From assembly GCA_965219235.1 (NCBI GenBank), contig OZ244721.1, positions 124,001 to 188,000 of the forward strand: a stretch of 64,000 nucleotides of DNA. The letters are read 5' to 3'. The notes under the pieces were generated by a model. That model was given only the letters and a program-made list of their open reading frames with translations, was not told where the DNA came from and did no database searches. The position numbers and the translations under genes are program-made. Within the stretch, counting starts at the first letter, position 1; each line of letters opens with the position of its first letter. Source of the DNA: CBDHCC01 sp965219235 (lineage in GTDB: Bacteria; Pseudomonadota; Alphaproteobacteria; Sphingomonadales; Sphingomonadaceae). Below, piece after piece: positions 9,276 to 17,751 of this stretch.

Positions 9276-10511
9276 TCACTCCCTGTAGCGGCGGCCCTCC
9301 TCACAGCCGTATGCCAAGTAGTGCACGTCAGCCGCCATGCCGCTTTTGGCCACGTCGGGATTAAGCTCCATGTAGAGATCACGATCGAAATCCGGGGGCA
9401 GGAGGGCGGCGCGACCCCGATCCGGCATCTGGCCCGGTTCGCCACTTGACGGTTGCTCGTCGATGGCGACCGGGTGCCCGATCTGGCCGGCGTCGGGATT
9501 CGGCGCCGGCTCGCTGCCGGTCCCGGAGTTCACCGGCTTTGGAATCGAGCGCGGCGAGAGCTTTCGGGCCAGTCGGGACAGCTGATTGCCGTGGCGGGGC
9601 GCGCGCTCCACCGGCTCGGGCAACGTCTCGCCCAGATAGGAATTTGGCTCGATCTGATCGGTGGCGATGTTGTGAACCACCCGAAGATCGAAACGACCAA
9701 GGGGTTCGTCCGAGTAGGCCGGCGTGTAATAAATGCAGTCGGCGAAATAGTAGTGGGTGACTTGGGACCAGCGGGTGAGACGAGGATTTGCTTGTGGGCT
9801 GCCACCATGCAACAGGTTCGCCATCCATATCAGCGCCTGACCCTTCTTCGCGAGAAACGTCTCGGGATCAATGCCGTGGCTGCGTGCCATGGCTTGCCAG
9901 ACCCCTTCGAACGGCGTCTGAGCGGACAGGTTGTCGTGGCTTCTCTTTTTTTGGCCGATCATGGCATTGTTCAGCACCGGCCATCGGTGGGAGCCTGGAT
10001 AATAGACGAGCGGCCCGGCGTCGGGATGGACATCCTCGAAGGCGACCCAGACGCCGCACATGAACCGTTCGGGAAGGCTGGAGAAGTGGATGGAGTCGGA
10101 ATGCGGCGCCTGCTGCGTCCCCACAGGAAAGTTGAGAGTCTGAAACGGGAAGGCTCGTCGTCCGTAGAGCTTTTCCAGCAAACCGATGACGGCCCGGTTG
10201 GTCGCTATCGCCCGCACATCATCGTCGAATCGCCAAGCATCCTGGATGCGCTGATCGCCCTGCGCCTTGATTGTATCCGGGTTCTCCATGTCCACTGTAT
10301 ATCGCGGCGCAAGGTTCGTCTTTATTCGGTCGATCCGCGACGAGAGATCCCGGTCCGGAAAATCGATCACGGCAAAGCCGCGTTCGTTGAGTTGGCGGGC
10401 TATCGAAATCTCCTCGCTCGACAGATCGCTCTCGTCGATCAGAGTGTCGAACAGAGGTGATTCGATGAATGGCACGCCGGGTAGCAGCTGGGTGTGTTCA
10501 GAGATGCTCAC
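9276..10511 (-). CDS. PhyH-family Fe(II)/2-oxoglutarate dioxygenase with C-terminal Y-x-x-x-x-P-D module
   Basis: Residues about 20-290 form a phytanoyl-CoA dioxygenase-type double-stranded beta helix. The iron ligands read PHSDS (H-x-D) and LLHGG (distal His), and the 2-oxoglutarate-binding arginine is probably in NPRLTRWS. A Pro/Ser/Gly-rich linker of about 50 residues follows, then a terminal module (FDRDLYMELNPDV with GCEEGRR) shared with three nearby genes. PhyH enzymes hydroxylate small molecules or carrier-bound groups; the substrate here is unknown, but the position points to modification of the polysaccharide or its precursor. The GTG at 10511 is chosen because GAGGA stands seven bases before it; longer starts would run into the upstream gene. 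Confidence 0.8.
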   Translation of the reverse strand: MSISEHTQLLPGVPFIESPLFDTLIDESDLSSEEISIARQLNERGFAVIDFPDRDLSSRIDRIKTNLAPRYTVDMENPDTIKAQGDQRIQDAWRFDDDVRAIATNRAVIGLLEKLYGRRAFPFQTLNFPVGTQQAPHSDSIHFSSLPERFMCGVWVAFEDVHPDAGPLVYYPGSHRWPVLNNAMIGQKKRSHDNLSAQTPFEGVWQAMARSHGIDPETFLAKKGQALIWMANLLHGGSPQANPRLTRWSQVTHYYFADCIYYTPAYSDEPLGRFDLRVVHNIATDQIEPNSYLGETLPEPVERAPRHGNQLSRLARKLSPRSIPKPVNSGTGSEPAPNPDAGQIGHPVAIDEQPSSGEPGQMPDRGRAALLPPDFDRDLYMELNPDVAKSGMAADVHYLAYGCEEGRRYRE

Positions 10512-10521
10512 AAAGGGGTCC

Positions 10522-12294
10522 TCAGATCTTGATCCGGTATGTCTCACTGGCTGGGTCGAGCCGCGGATGGTGCATGGGATCGACAACGTCCGCTGTGTTC
10601 CAACGGTTCTGCAGCGTGGCAAGTTCACGCAGATACCGCGCGTGATTCTCCGTCGAGAAGTCGGACCCGCGGGATTTCGATTCGAAATGGTAGAGCATTG
10701 CCTGCGGCACGTAGACGTTGCGCCAGCCGGCGCGTTGCAGCTTCAGGCAGAAATCGACGTCGTTGTAGGCGATTTGCAGGTCGATCTCGTCCAACCCTCC
10801 GACCGCCTCGAACTTGGCCCTGCTGACCAGCAGGCAGGCGGCGGTGACCGCGCTGACATAATGCGCGCTGTGCGCAAGCGCGTGATATCCGCGCTCCCGG
10901 TCGGGCAGATGCCGATGCGCGTGGCCTGCGGCGTTGCCCATTCCCATCACCACGCCCGCGTGCTGAACCGTGTCGTCGTTGTAAAGAAGTTTCGCGCCTG
11001 CCGCGCCGACGTGGTCGCGGCTTGCCTGCCGAAGCAGCGCGCACAGCCAGTCATCCGAAATTACTTGGGTGTCGTTGTTCAACAAGCAGACGAACTCACC
11101 GCCTGATTTGCGAACCGCGAAATTGTTAATTTGAGAGTAGTTATACGGCTTTGCAAACGAAAGCACCGTTACACGCGGATCTTTGGCGGTTTGTCGGAGA
11201 TAGGCCAAGGTGTCTGGATCGCTGCTGCCATTGTCGACGATCAGTATTTCGATCGACGTATGCCGCGTCTTCGTTAGCACCGTTTCGACGCAGGGCTCGA
11301 GCAGGTCACGACGATCGCGTGTGGGGATGATGACGCTGACGAGCGGCTTCGGGGTTGGCAGCGGCCAATCCACGCGGAGCGTGTCATGCCGGCCAGCTCT
11401 CACGGCAGCGCCGGAACCGGACAACAAGGACACGACGGCTGCGCGGCGTTGATCGGCCGGCGCCCTGTCGCGCACGCGATGAGATACGACGTGAGGGGTG
11501 TGGCGGGGGGGCTCAGCAGAAGACAAGGCAATGCGCATCGCGAGCCAGTAGGGCGCACACTCCATCACGGGGAACGGGGCAGTGATGTGATCCAGCGCGG
11601 CGGCGTTTCGCAGCAGGCAGGCGCCGGTCACAACATCCTGCGTGAGCGCCAGTTCCTCGTTCCAGATTGGCTTGAACCAGGGGTCGTGCCGCCTCGCGCT
11701 CGAGTCGGTCCGATCTTCGTCGCCGTACACCATATCGGCTTCGCTACAAACGGCCGCAGCGACCAGCCGGACGAGCGACTGGCGCGACGGCACCTCGCCG
11801 GGTGCCAGAATCATGATCCACTCACCGCCCGCTGCCACCACGGCGGCGCGGAGCCGGGCCGGGGCGTCCATGCACGACTTCACGTCAACCAGCCTGACCC
11901 ATGGATCGGAAGCGTCAGCGGCCGGCCCGTCCTCCGGAACCAGGACCTCCCAGTTCGTATAGGGCTGATCACGAAGAGCGTCGAGCGTTTGCCGCAGCCA
12001 TTCCGCATCGTCGCGTCCGGCCAGGGCTAGCACCGACACAAGCGGCGCCTCCACGATGCCCGCCAGCGCACCGCGCAGCGAGTCGTCGCTGACCTCATGG
12101 CGCTCCTCCCATGCGAGCCAGAACCGATACGGCGAGACCTGTTCGCCGTAAGCGGCTCGAAGCTGCAACCGGGCACGGAGGCGCCGGCGGGTGGCCGCCC
12201 AATAGGCGATGCGGGCCGCCTGCCGCGGAGCGCGAGGGGCGACGGTCAGCCATTGCTGAAGCAGGGCCAGTCTGGATGGCGCATGATCCGACAT
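10522..12294 (-). CDS. Family 2 glycosyltransferase with tandem GT-A regions
   Basis: The C-terminal half (about residues 320-560) is a clear GT2 domain: VSVIIPTRDRRDLLEP, VDNGSSD, LLNNDTQV as the metal-binding region and YNDVDFCLKLQRAG as the acceptor-side signature. The N-terminal half (about 80-300) looks like a second, degenerate GT-A fold (VSVLALAGRDDAEW, VYGDEDRTD). This two-part layout is common in O-antigen and rhamnan assembly enzymes, where one half may be inactive. The ATG at 12294 is chosen (590 residues); AGAGG lies about ten bases upstream. The dioxygenase gene follows after ten bases, so the two are probably co-transcribed. Confidence 0.85.
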   Translation of the reverse strand: MSDHAPSRLALLQQWLTVAPRAPRQAARIAYWAATRRRLRARLQLRAAYGEQVSPYRFWLAWEERHEVSDDSLRGALAGIVEAPLVSVLALAGRDDAEWLRQTLDALRDQPYTNWEVLVPEDGPAADASDPWVRLVDVKSCMDAPARLRAAVVAAGGEWIMILAPGEVPSRQSLVRLVAAAVCSEADMVYGDEDRTDSSARRHDPWFKPIWNEELALTQDVVTGACLLRNAAALDHITAPFPVMECAPYWLAMRIALSSAEPPRHTPHVVSHRVRDRAPADQRRAAVVSLLSGSGAAVRAGRHDTLRVDWPLPTPKPLVSVIIPTRDRRDLLEPCVETVLTKTRHTSIEILIVDNGSSDPDTLAYLRQTAKDPRVTVLSFAKPYNYSQINNFAVRKSGGEFVCLLNNDTQVISDDWLCALLRQASRDHVGAAGAKLLYNDDTVQHAGVVMGMGNAAGHAHRHLPDRERGYHALAHSAHYVSAVTAACLLVSRAKFEAVGGLDEIDLQIAYNDVDFCLKLQRAGWRNVYVPQAMLYHFESKSRGSDFSTENHARYLRELATLQNRWNTADVVDPMHHPRLDPASETYRIKI

Positions 12295-12520
12295 CTGAGA
12301 CCGGCCTCTATCCGTTTCGCCCGCCACGCGCCAGACGACAAGGCGTCCCAACCTGTTCGATCCTCCCTGGGGGAGAGGGGGCGGCCAACGGTTCCAATGT
12401 CCTGCAACCGGGAAAAGAGTCCTGCCGTTCTTACTGGACGCACCCGATCAGTGGTTTTGTTGCGCCGCCGAAATCGGACTGGTAGGGCGAAGATCGTTGG
12501 GATGGGAAGCGCTTCTACGC

Positions 12521-13687
12521 ATGGTTTCAGGATACCTCGCCGAGGTGCTCCGCCGATACGCGGCTCTGGCTTTGCAATTCCTGGCGGTCGCGGCGATGGC
12601 CGGGTGCGCCACGTTGCCTACGAGCGGACCGACGGGAGCCGGGATACGCAAGACGGCGAACTCGACCGTCGATGGGACGCCAATCAGCATCGTCGAGATG
12701 GACGAATACGCGGAGGTCCCGCTGGCGGAGGCGGCGGGTGACATCCCCTTCCCGGAGCGCCCACCACGCCAGACCGACCGGATCGGCGTGGGCGACGTCC
12801 TCGACATCTTCGTCTACGAAGCCGGGGTGGCGCTGTTCGGCGGCCCCGAACGTTCGACGGGCGCGACCGTGTCGCTGGTCACTCCGACGGTATCGACCGA
12901 AGGTCTGCCGCCCATCCGTGTCTCCGATGCCGGCACGATCACTCTGCCTTATGCCGGCACCCTGCAGGTCGCCGGGCTCAGCATCACCGAGCTGCAGTCC
13001 CTCGTCCGCCGATCGCTTCGCGGCTTGTCCGAAAATCCACAGGTCCTCGTAGCGGTGCGCTCGTCGGTGTCGAACACGCTGATCGTCGGCGGCGAGGTGC
13101 AGCGGCCCGGCAGGTTGCCGCTCACCACCAGCAGCGAGACCTTGTCGGATGTCCTGGCGCTGGCCGGCGGGTATCGCGGCGAGGCGAAGGATCTGGCGGT
13201 CCGCATCATCCGGGAGGGCCAGACCGCGACCTTTCGGCTGTCCGATCTGCTGGACGGAGAGATCAGCGACGTCCCCGCCTTTCCGGGCGACCGGATCTCC
13301 GTCCTGCGCGAGCCGCGCACGTTCTCCGTGCTGGGAGCGGCCGGTCGGGTCGACCTGTTGCCGTTCGGGCGCGCATCCGTTCCTCTGATCGAGGCGATCG
13401 CGCAGGCGGGGGGCGTCAATCCCGCGATCGGCGACCCCGCGGCGGTCTTCGTGTTCCGCCTCGTGCCCGACGGGGAAGGGTATGTGCAGCCGGTCGTCTA
13501 TCACTTCGATTTGAGGCGCACCGGGACGTATTTCCTGGCGCAACGCTTTCTGATGCAGGACGGGGATGTCCTGTATGTCGGCAATGCGAGAGCCAATCAG
13601 CCGTCCAAGCTCGTCCAGCTGATCAGCCAGCTGTTCAGCCCGCTCTTGACGGTCACGACGGCCGCACAGGTCATCAAGAACAACTGA
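12521..13687 (+). CDS. Polysaccharide export outer-membrane lipoprotein (Wza/KpsD-like, OPX family)
   Basis: The ATG at 12521 opens a lipoprotein signal peptide with a hydrophobic core and lipobox AMAGC, the lipidated cysteine being residue 29. A Poly_export domain (RIGVGDVLDIFVYEAG) and two or more SLBB-type beta-grasp units (TLIVGGEVQRPGRLPL, FSVLGAAGRVDLL) follow. The C-terminal segment (LVQLISQLFSPLLTVTTAAQVI) could be the amphipathic membrane-spanning helix. These proteins form the outer-membrane channel through which capsule or exopolysaccharide leaves the cell. The gene diverges from the glycosyltransferase gene across 226 bases, which should hold both promoters. An earlier TTG at 12497 is less likely because it would put extra residues before the signal peptide. 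Confidence 0.9.
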   Translation: MVSGYLAEVLRRYAALALQFLAVAAMAGCATLPTSGPTGAGIRKTANSTVDGTPISIVEMDEYAEVPLAEAAGDIPFPERPPRQTDRIGVGDVLDIFVYEAGVALFGGPERSTGATVSLVTPTVSTEGLPPIRVSDAGTITLPYAGTLQVAGLSITELQSLVRRSLRGLSENPQVLVAVRSSVSNTLIVGGEVQRPGRLPLTTSSETLSDVLALAGGYRGEAKDLAVRIIREGQTATFRLSDLLDGEISDVPAFPGDRISVLREPRTFSVLGAAGRVDLLPFGRASVPLIEAIAQAGGVNPAIGDPAAVFVFRLVPDGEGYVQPVVYHFDLRRTGTYFLAQRFLMQDGDVLYVGNARANQPSKLVQLISQLFSPLLTVTTAAQVIKNN

Positions 13688-13907
13688 CCGCGTCCGCTTT
13701 CGGCCTTGCGCTTGAACCTCAGTCGCATCTCACCCCCGACCCTTCACGCCTGCGGGGCCAGGTGGCGGGACGGGGACCCCAGTCGCCAAAGGGGGCTGGG
13801 AGTGATCCCGCCACACGGAGCGTCGCGTCTGGTGCCCGCTTCGGGTCTGCGGGGGCATTTGCGCTTTACCGAAGCGTGTCGCGGTTTGTAAGGGCTGCGC
13901 TCTCGCA

Positions 13908-14498
13908 ATGGACAACTCGCAGCCGCAACCCGCCATGAACGTCGAACCCACCCAACTCGCGGATGTCAAGCTGATCCGCCCCCGCCGGTTCGGCGATCGA
14001 CGGGGATGGTTCGCCGAAACCTGGAACGCCCAGCGGATGATCGACGCTGGCCTTCACTTCGATTGGGTGCAGGACAATCACTCCTATTCTGCACGGAAGG
14101 GCACATTACGCGGCCTCCACTACCAGGCTCCACCTCGATCGCAGGATAAGCTCGTCCGGTGTTCGCATGGGGCAATGTGGGACGTCGCTGTGGATTTTCG
14201 CTTGGGATCGCCGACCTATCTTCGGCATGTCGCGCGTGAGCTCTCGGCGGAGAACGGGCTCCAGATCCTCATCCCGAAAGGCTTTCTTCATGGATTTCTG
14301 ACGCTGACCGACGATTGCGAAGTTCAGTATCGATGCAGCGATGTCTATTCGCTGGAATGCGACGGAAGCATTCGCTGGGACGATCCAGCGGTCGGCATCG
14401 CGTGGCCTCTGACGGGAGAGCCGACGCTGTCCGAAAAGGATGCATCGGCTCCTACTGTCGAACACAGCATCAGTCCCTTCCGCGCGGAGGCGATATGA
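13908..14498 (+). CDS. rfbC: dTDP-4-dehydrorhamnose 3,5-epimerase
   Basis: RmlC/RfbC isomerises dTDP-4-keto-6-deoxyglucose at C3 and C5 during dTDP-L-rhamnose synthesis. The family landmarks are all present: RRFGDRRGWFAETW near the start, QDNHSYS, GTLRGLHYQ with the catalytic histidine, VRCSHGAMWDVAVDFR and PKGFLHGF. At 196 residues the length is normal. No clear ribosome binding site precedes the ATG at 13908; an in-frame ATG 45 bases later is possible. It begins the rfbC-rfbD-rfbA cluster, about 220 bases after the export lipoprotein gene. Confidence 0.95.
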   Translation: MDNSQPQPAMNVEPTQLADVKLIRPRRFGDRRGWFAETWNAQRMIDAGLHFDWVQDNHSYSARKGTLRGLHYQAPPRSQDKLVRCSHGAMWDVAVDFRLGSPTYLRHVARELSAENGLQILIPKGFLHGFLTLTDDCEVQYRCSDVYSLECDGSIRWDDPAVGIAWPLTGEPTLSEKDASAPTVEHSISPFRAEAI

Positions 14499-14553
14499 TG
14501 GCGCGAGCGGTGTTTCACCGGCGCCTCACCGGGTCCCGGTGAAAGGTGCCCGC

Positions 14554-15408
14554 TTGAAAGTTCTGGTGTTCGGCAAGTCGGGCCAGGTCGCCAGCGCCTT
14601 GCAGCGCGTTTCGTCTCAGGCAGACCAGATCACGTTCCTGGATCGGCGGCAGGCCGATTTTGGCTCGCCGGAGAGCATCGGTGAGCACGTCATGGCGTGC
14701 GATGCGGACGCCATCATCAACGCGGTGGCCTACACGGCCGTCGACGCGGCGGAGACGGAAGAGGCCACGGCTTTGCGCGTCAACGCCGAAAGCCCCGCCG
14801 CGATCGCGGTCGCGGCCGCCCGGCGCGGACTGCCGTTCCTTCACATCTCGTCCGATTATGTTTTTGATGGGCGAGGCGACGCGCCTTTCCGGCCCGACGC
14901 GAAGCCGAACCCGCTCGGCACCTACGGACGCACAAAATTCGCCGGCGAAGAACTCGTTCGTGCGGCGGGAGGAGCGCATGTCATACTGCGCACGAGCTGG
15001 GTGTTTTCCCAATTCGGCCAAAACTTCGTGAAAACCATGCTGCGGCTCTGTGCAGAGCGCAACCAGATAAGCGTCGTCGCCGATCAGTTCGGCGGACCGA
15101 CACCGGCGAGCGCGGTGGCCGAAGCCCTGATGGTGATCGCGCGTGCCATGATAGCCGGTCATGCCGGTGGAACCTATCACCTGAGCGGGGCGCCGGATAC
15201 GAACTGGGCGGACTTTGCCCGTGCCATTGTTGCCCAGGGAGGGCTGGCGTGCGAAGTGCGCAACATCGCGAGTGCCGACTATCCCACGCCGGCGCATCGT
15301 CCGCGCAATTCCAGGCTGGATTGCGCCACCCTGAGAGCCGATTTCGGGATCGAGCGGCCTGACTGGCGTCGTGACCTGAGTTCAATAGTCGAGGAAATCC
15401 AAACGTGA
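14554..15408 (+). CDS. rfbD: dTDP-4-dehydrorhamnose reductase
   Basis: This short-chain-dehydrogenase relative reduces dTDP-4-dehydro-L-rhamnose with NAD(P)H, the last step to dTDP-L-rhamnose. Visible motifs are VFGKSGQVASAL (cofactor loop), NAVAYTAVDAAE, SSDYVFDG, the catalytic pair YGRTKFAGE and RTSWVFS. The frame is open further upstream, but the TTG at 14554 has AAAGG seven bases before it and gives 284 residues, the usual size; a GTG at 14539 is the alternative. Its end overlaps the start of rfbA by four bases, so the two are translationally coupled. Confidence 0.93.
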   Translation: MKVLVFGKSGQVASALQRVSSQADQITFLDRRQADFGSPESIGEHVMACDADAIINAVAYTAVDAAETEEATALRVNAESPAAIAVAAARRGLPFLHISSDYVFDGRGDAPFRPDAKPNPLGTYGRTKFAGEELVRAAGGAHVILRTSWVFSQFGQNFVKTMLRLCAERNQISVVADQFGGPTPASAVAEALMVIARAMIAGHAGGTYHLSGAPDTNWADFARAIVAQGGLACEVRNIASADYPTPAHRPRNSRLDCATLRADFGIERPDWRRDLSSIVEEIQT

Positions 15409-16277
15409 CAAATCGGAAGGGTATCGTTCTGGCCGGCGGGTCAGGAACACGATTGTGGCCGATTACGCTGTCGATTTCCAAGCAACTGCTTCCAGTCTAC
15501 GACAAGCCGATGATTTACTTCCCGCTGACTACTTTGATGCTCACGGGCATTCGGGACATTGTAATCATAACCACTCCCGAAGATCAGGATCAGTTTCGAC
15601 GTGCGCTCGGCGATGGCAGCCAGTGGGGCATCGCACTGACCTACATCACCCAGCCGTCGCCGGACGGTCTGGCGCAGGCCTATCTTCTTGCGGACGAGTT
15701 TCTCGCCGGTGCTCCATCGGCGATGATTCTGGGCGACAACATCTTCTACGGACATGGATTGCCAGAGATCCTTTCAAAGGCGCGCGACAAGGAGACGGGC
15801 GGAAGTGTCTTCGGCTACCGCGTCGGCGATCCGGAACGTTATGGCGTGGCGGATTTCGACGAGGACGGCACCGTACGTGCGATCGTTGAAAAGCCGCTCG
15901 TGCCGCCTTCGCATTTCGCCGTAACAGGCCTGTACTTCCTGGATGGACGAGCGCCCCAATTTGCAAGGCAGGTCCAGCCATCTGGGCGCAACGAACTGGA
16001 GATTACGGATCTGCTTGAGTTCTATCGCAAGGAGGGTTCGCTCACCGTCGAACTCATGGGGCGCGGCTTCGCTTGGCTGGACACGGGCACGCACGCCTCG
16101 ATGCTGGACGCCGGCAACTTCGTGCGCACGCTGACCGACCGGCAAGGCATGCAGACGGGCTCGCCCGACGAAGTCGCCTACGTCATGGGCTGGATCGACA
16201 AGCGCAAGTTGGCGGAGCAGGCGCAGCGCTATCGCAAGAACGCCTACGGACGCTATCTCGCGTCCCTTGTGGATTAG
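15405..16277 (+). CDS. rfbA: Glucose-1-phosphate thymidylyltransferase
   Basis: RmlA/RfbA makes dTDP-glucose, the first step toward dTDP-rhamnose. The N-terminal nucleotidyltransferase signature KGIVLAGGSGTRLWP and SKQLLPVYDKPMIYFPL are intact. ILGDNIFYGHGL, VEKPLVPPSHFAVTGLYF and WLDTGTHASMLDA follow in the expected order over 290 residues. It starts with GTG overlapping the rfbD stop. The remaining pathway gene, rfbB (dTDP-glucose 4,6-dehydratase), is not in this window. Confidence 0.96.
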   Translation: MTNRKGIVLAGGSGTRLWPITLSISKQLLPVYDKPMIYFPLTTLMLTGIRDIVIITTPEDQDQFRRALGDGSQWGIALTYITQPSPDGLAQAYLLADEFLAGAPSAMILGDNIFYGHGLPEILSKARDKETGGSVFGYRVGDPERYGVADFDEDGTVRAIVEKPLVPPSHFAVTGLYFLDGRAPQFARQVQPSGRNELEITDLLEFYRKEGSLTVELMGRGFAWLDTGTHASMLDAGNFVRTLTDRQGMQTGSPDEVAYVMGWIDKRKLAEQAQRYRKNAYGRYLASLVD

Positions 16278-16571
16278 GCGCAACACAAGTCACTGAGACC
16301 ACTCTACAGCGGAACCAGACCGAATCGGGACCGCCGTCGATGCAATCAGGCTGGTCTTGTCTACTTCTTCGGGAACCCAGGACAAACCATTCCTGATGTC
16401 CAGGCCAGCGGCCGGAGGCGCTCTACGGGACGCGGAGGTGGCTGCGCCGATCGCGCCGTTCTGATGCGCAGCCGGGGTCGACGCGCGGTCCCCTTGCGAC
16501 CCTTGCGCCATGAGGATCAACCGGGCCTGTGCGGCTTGCGCAATCGATGTGAATCGGGGCAACGCCCGGCC

Positions 16572-17351
16572 ATGCGACCACGACCCGATGACATGGCGCT
16601 GGCCCATCGCCTTGCCGACGCGGCCGGGCTCGTGATCCATCGGCACTGGCGCTCGGGCCTGGCAGGTGAGTCCAAGAATGACGGCTCCCCGGTGACGCTC
16701 GCCGACCGGGCCGCAGAGGCGGCCATGCGCGCGCTGCTGGCGGCCGAGCGCCCCGATGATGGCGTGCTGGGCGAGGAGGAGGGCACTAGCGCGGGGTCGA
16801 GCGGCAGGCAGTGGGTGCTCGACCCGATCGACGGCACGGTGAGCTTCCTGGCCGGCCGGCCGCTGTTCACCACGCTGATCGCGCTGACGGAGGGGGGCTG
16901 GCCGACGCTGGGCGTCATCGACCAGCCGATCGCGCGGGAGCGGTGGATCGGGCAGCTCGGCCGGCCGACGAGCTTCGGCGGATCGCCGGTCCGTGCGCGG
17001 GCCTGTTCGACATTGGGCGGCGCGGTGCTGGCGTCCACCAGCCCGACGCTCTTCACCGACGCGGAGGCGTCCGCCTTCCTCCGGCTCTCCGCGCTGGTCG
17101 CCCGCCCGCGCATCGTGTGGGGCGGCGACGCCTACAATTACGGGCTGCTGGCGGCCGGCCACATCGACTTGGTGGTCGAGGCCGGGCTGAAGCCGCACGA
17201 CTTCGCCGCGCTGGTGCCGGTTGTGGAGGGGGCGGGCGGCTTGATGTGCGACTGGCTTGGGCAGCCCCTGTCGCTCGAGAGTGCCGGCGACGTGATCGCA
17301 CTGGGCGACCCGGCGAGGCTGGAGGAAGTGGTGGAGGCGCTGGCGGGGTGA
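16572..17351 (+). CDS. hisN: Histidinol-phosphatase, inositol-monophosphatase family
   Basis: The fold signatures of the inositol monophosphatase superfamily are visible: LGEEEG (metal-binding glutamate), LDPIDGTVSF (the D-P-I-D-G-T metal site) and GGDAYNYGLLAAGHIDLVVE near the C-terminus. The phrase SFLAGRPLFTTLIAL and the 259-residue length fit the HisN branch, which dephosphorylates L-histidinol phosphate, rather than SuhB or CysQ, but phosphatase specificity in this family is hard to read. The ATG at 16572 is chosen; codons upstream of it in the same frame do not look conserved. The roughly 290 bases between rfbA and this gene show no convincing gene. Confidence 0.8.
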   Translation: MRPRPDDMALAHRLADAAGLVIHRHWRSGLAGESKNDGSPVTLADRAAEAAMRALLAAERPDDGVLGEEEGTSAGSSGRQWVLDPIDGTVSFLAGRPLFTTLIALTEGGWPTLGVIDQPIARERWIGQLGRPTSFGGSPVRARACSTLGGAVLASTSPTLFTDAEASAFLRLSALVARPRIVWGGDAYNYGLLAAGHIDLVVEAGLKPHDFAALVPVVEGAGGLMCDWLGQPLSLESAGDVIALGDPARLEEVVEALAG

Positions 17352-17353
17352 AA

Positions 17354-17379
17354 GCCCTCTCCCCTTCGGGGGAGAGGGC
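17354..17379. repeat. Perfect 11-bp stem with TTCG tetraloop just after hisN
   Basis: The arms 17354-17364 and 17369-17379 are perfectly complementary and close on TTCG, a very stable tetraloop. There is no T-run after it. The core CTCTCCCC/GGGGAGAG matches one family of palindromic repeats seen elsewhere in the window, so this may be a half-element that also helps stop transcription between hisN and rpmI. Confidence 0.7.
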
Positions 17380-17536
17380 CGGCACGCTGCGCCACCCTTG
17401 CCCCTCACCTCCGCCCCTGCTACCCGCCATCGCTTCCGTCACGGAATCGAAGAGCGGGCCGGCCAGTGTGGGCTGCCGTGTCCGTTCGCGCCCCGCGCCT
17501 ACCGGCGTCGCGGGCACTGAAGTCTAGGAGGATCAA

Positions 17537-17740
17537 ATGCCCAAGCTGAAGACCAAGAGCGGTGTCAAGAAACGCTTCAAGTTCACCGCCACCGGCAAGG
17601 TGAAGCACGGGGTGGCCGGCAAGCGCCACCGCCTGATCAGCCACGACGCCAAGTACATCCGCCAAAATCGCGGCACCGAGGTCCTGTCGAAGGCCGACAC
17701 CGGCCATGTGCGCCTCTGGGCGCCCTACGGCCTGAAGTGA
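17537..17740 (+). CDS. rpmI: 50S ribosomal protein L35
   Basis: This 67-residue, strongly basic protein has the conserved L35 opening ([17 protein letters not shown]) and the KRHRLISHD segment. L35 is a small component of the large ribosomal subunit. An excellent ribosome binding site, AGGAGG, stands seven bases before the ATG. It is followed by rplT after 11 bases, the usual pairing. The translation initiation factor gene infC, often just upstream, is not here; hisN lies there instead. Confidence 0.98.
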   Translation: MPKLKTKSGVKKRFKFTATGKVKHGVAGKRHRLISHDAKYIRQNRGTEVLSKADTGHVRLWAPYGLK

Positions 17741-17751
17741 GGGACTGAGAC

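Noticed and set aside
13762..13814. 9-bp inverted repeat (GTGGCGGGA/TCCCGCCAC) after the export lipoprotein gene as a terminator
   Set aside because: The loop is 35 bases and no T-run follows; chance pairing is likely in GC-rich DNA.
16278..16571. Possible short gene between rfbA and hisN
   Set aside because: Small frames exist on both strands, but none has a ribosome binding site plus a recognisable sequence.
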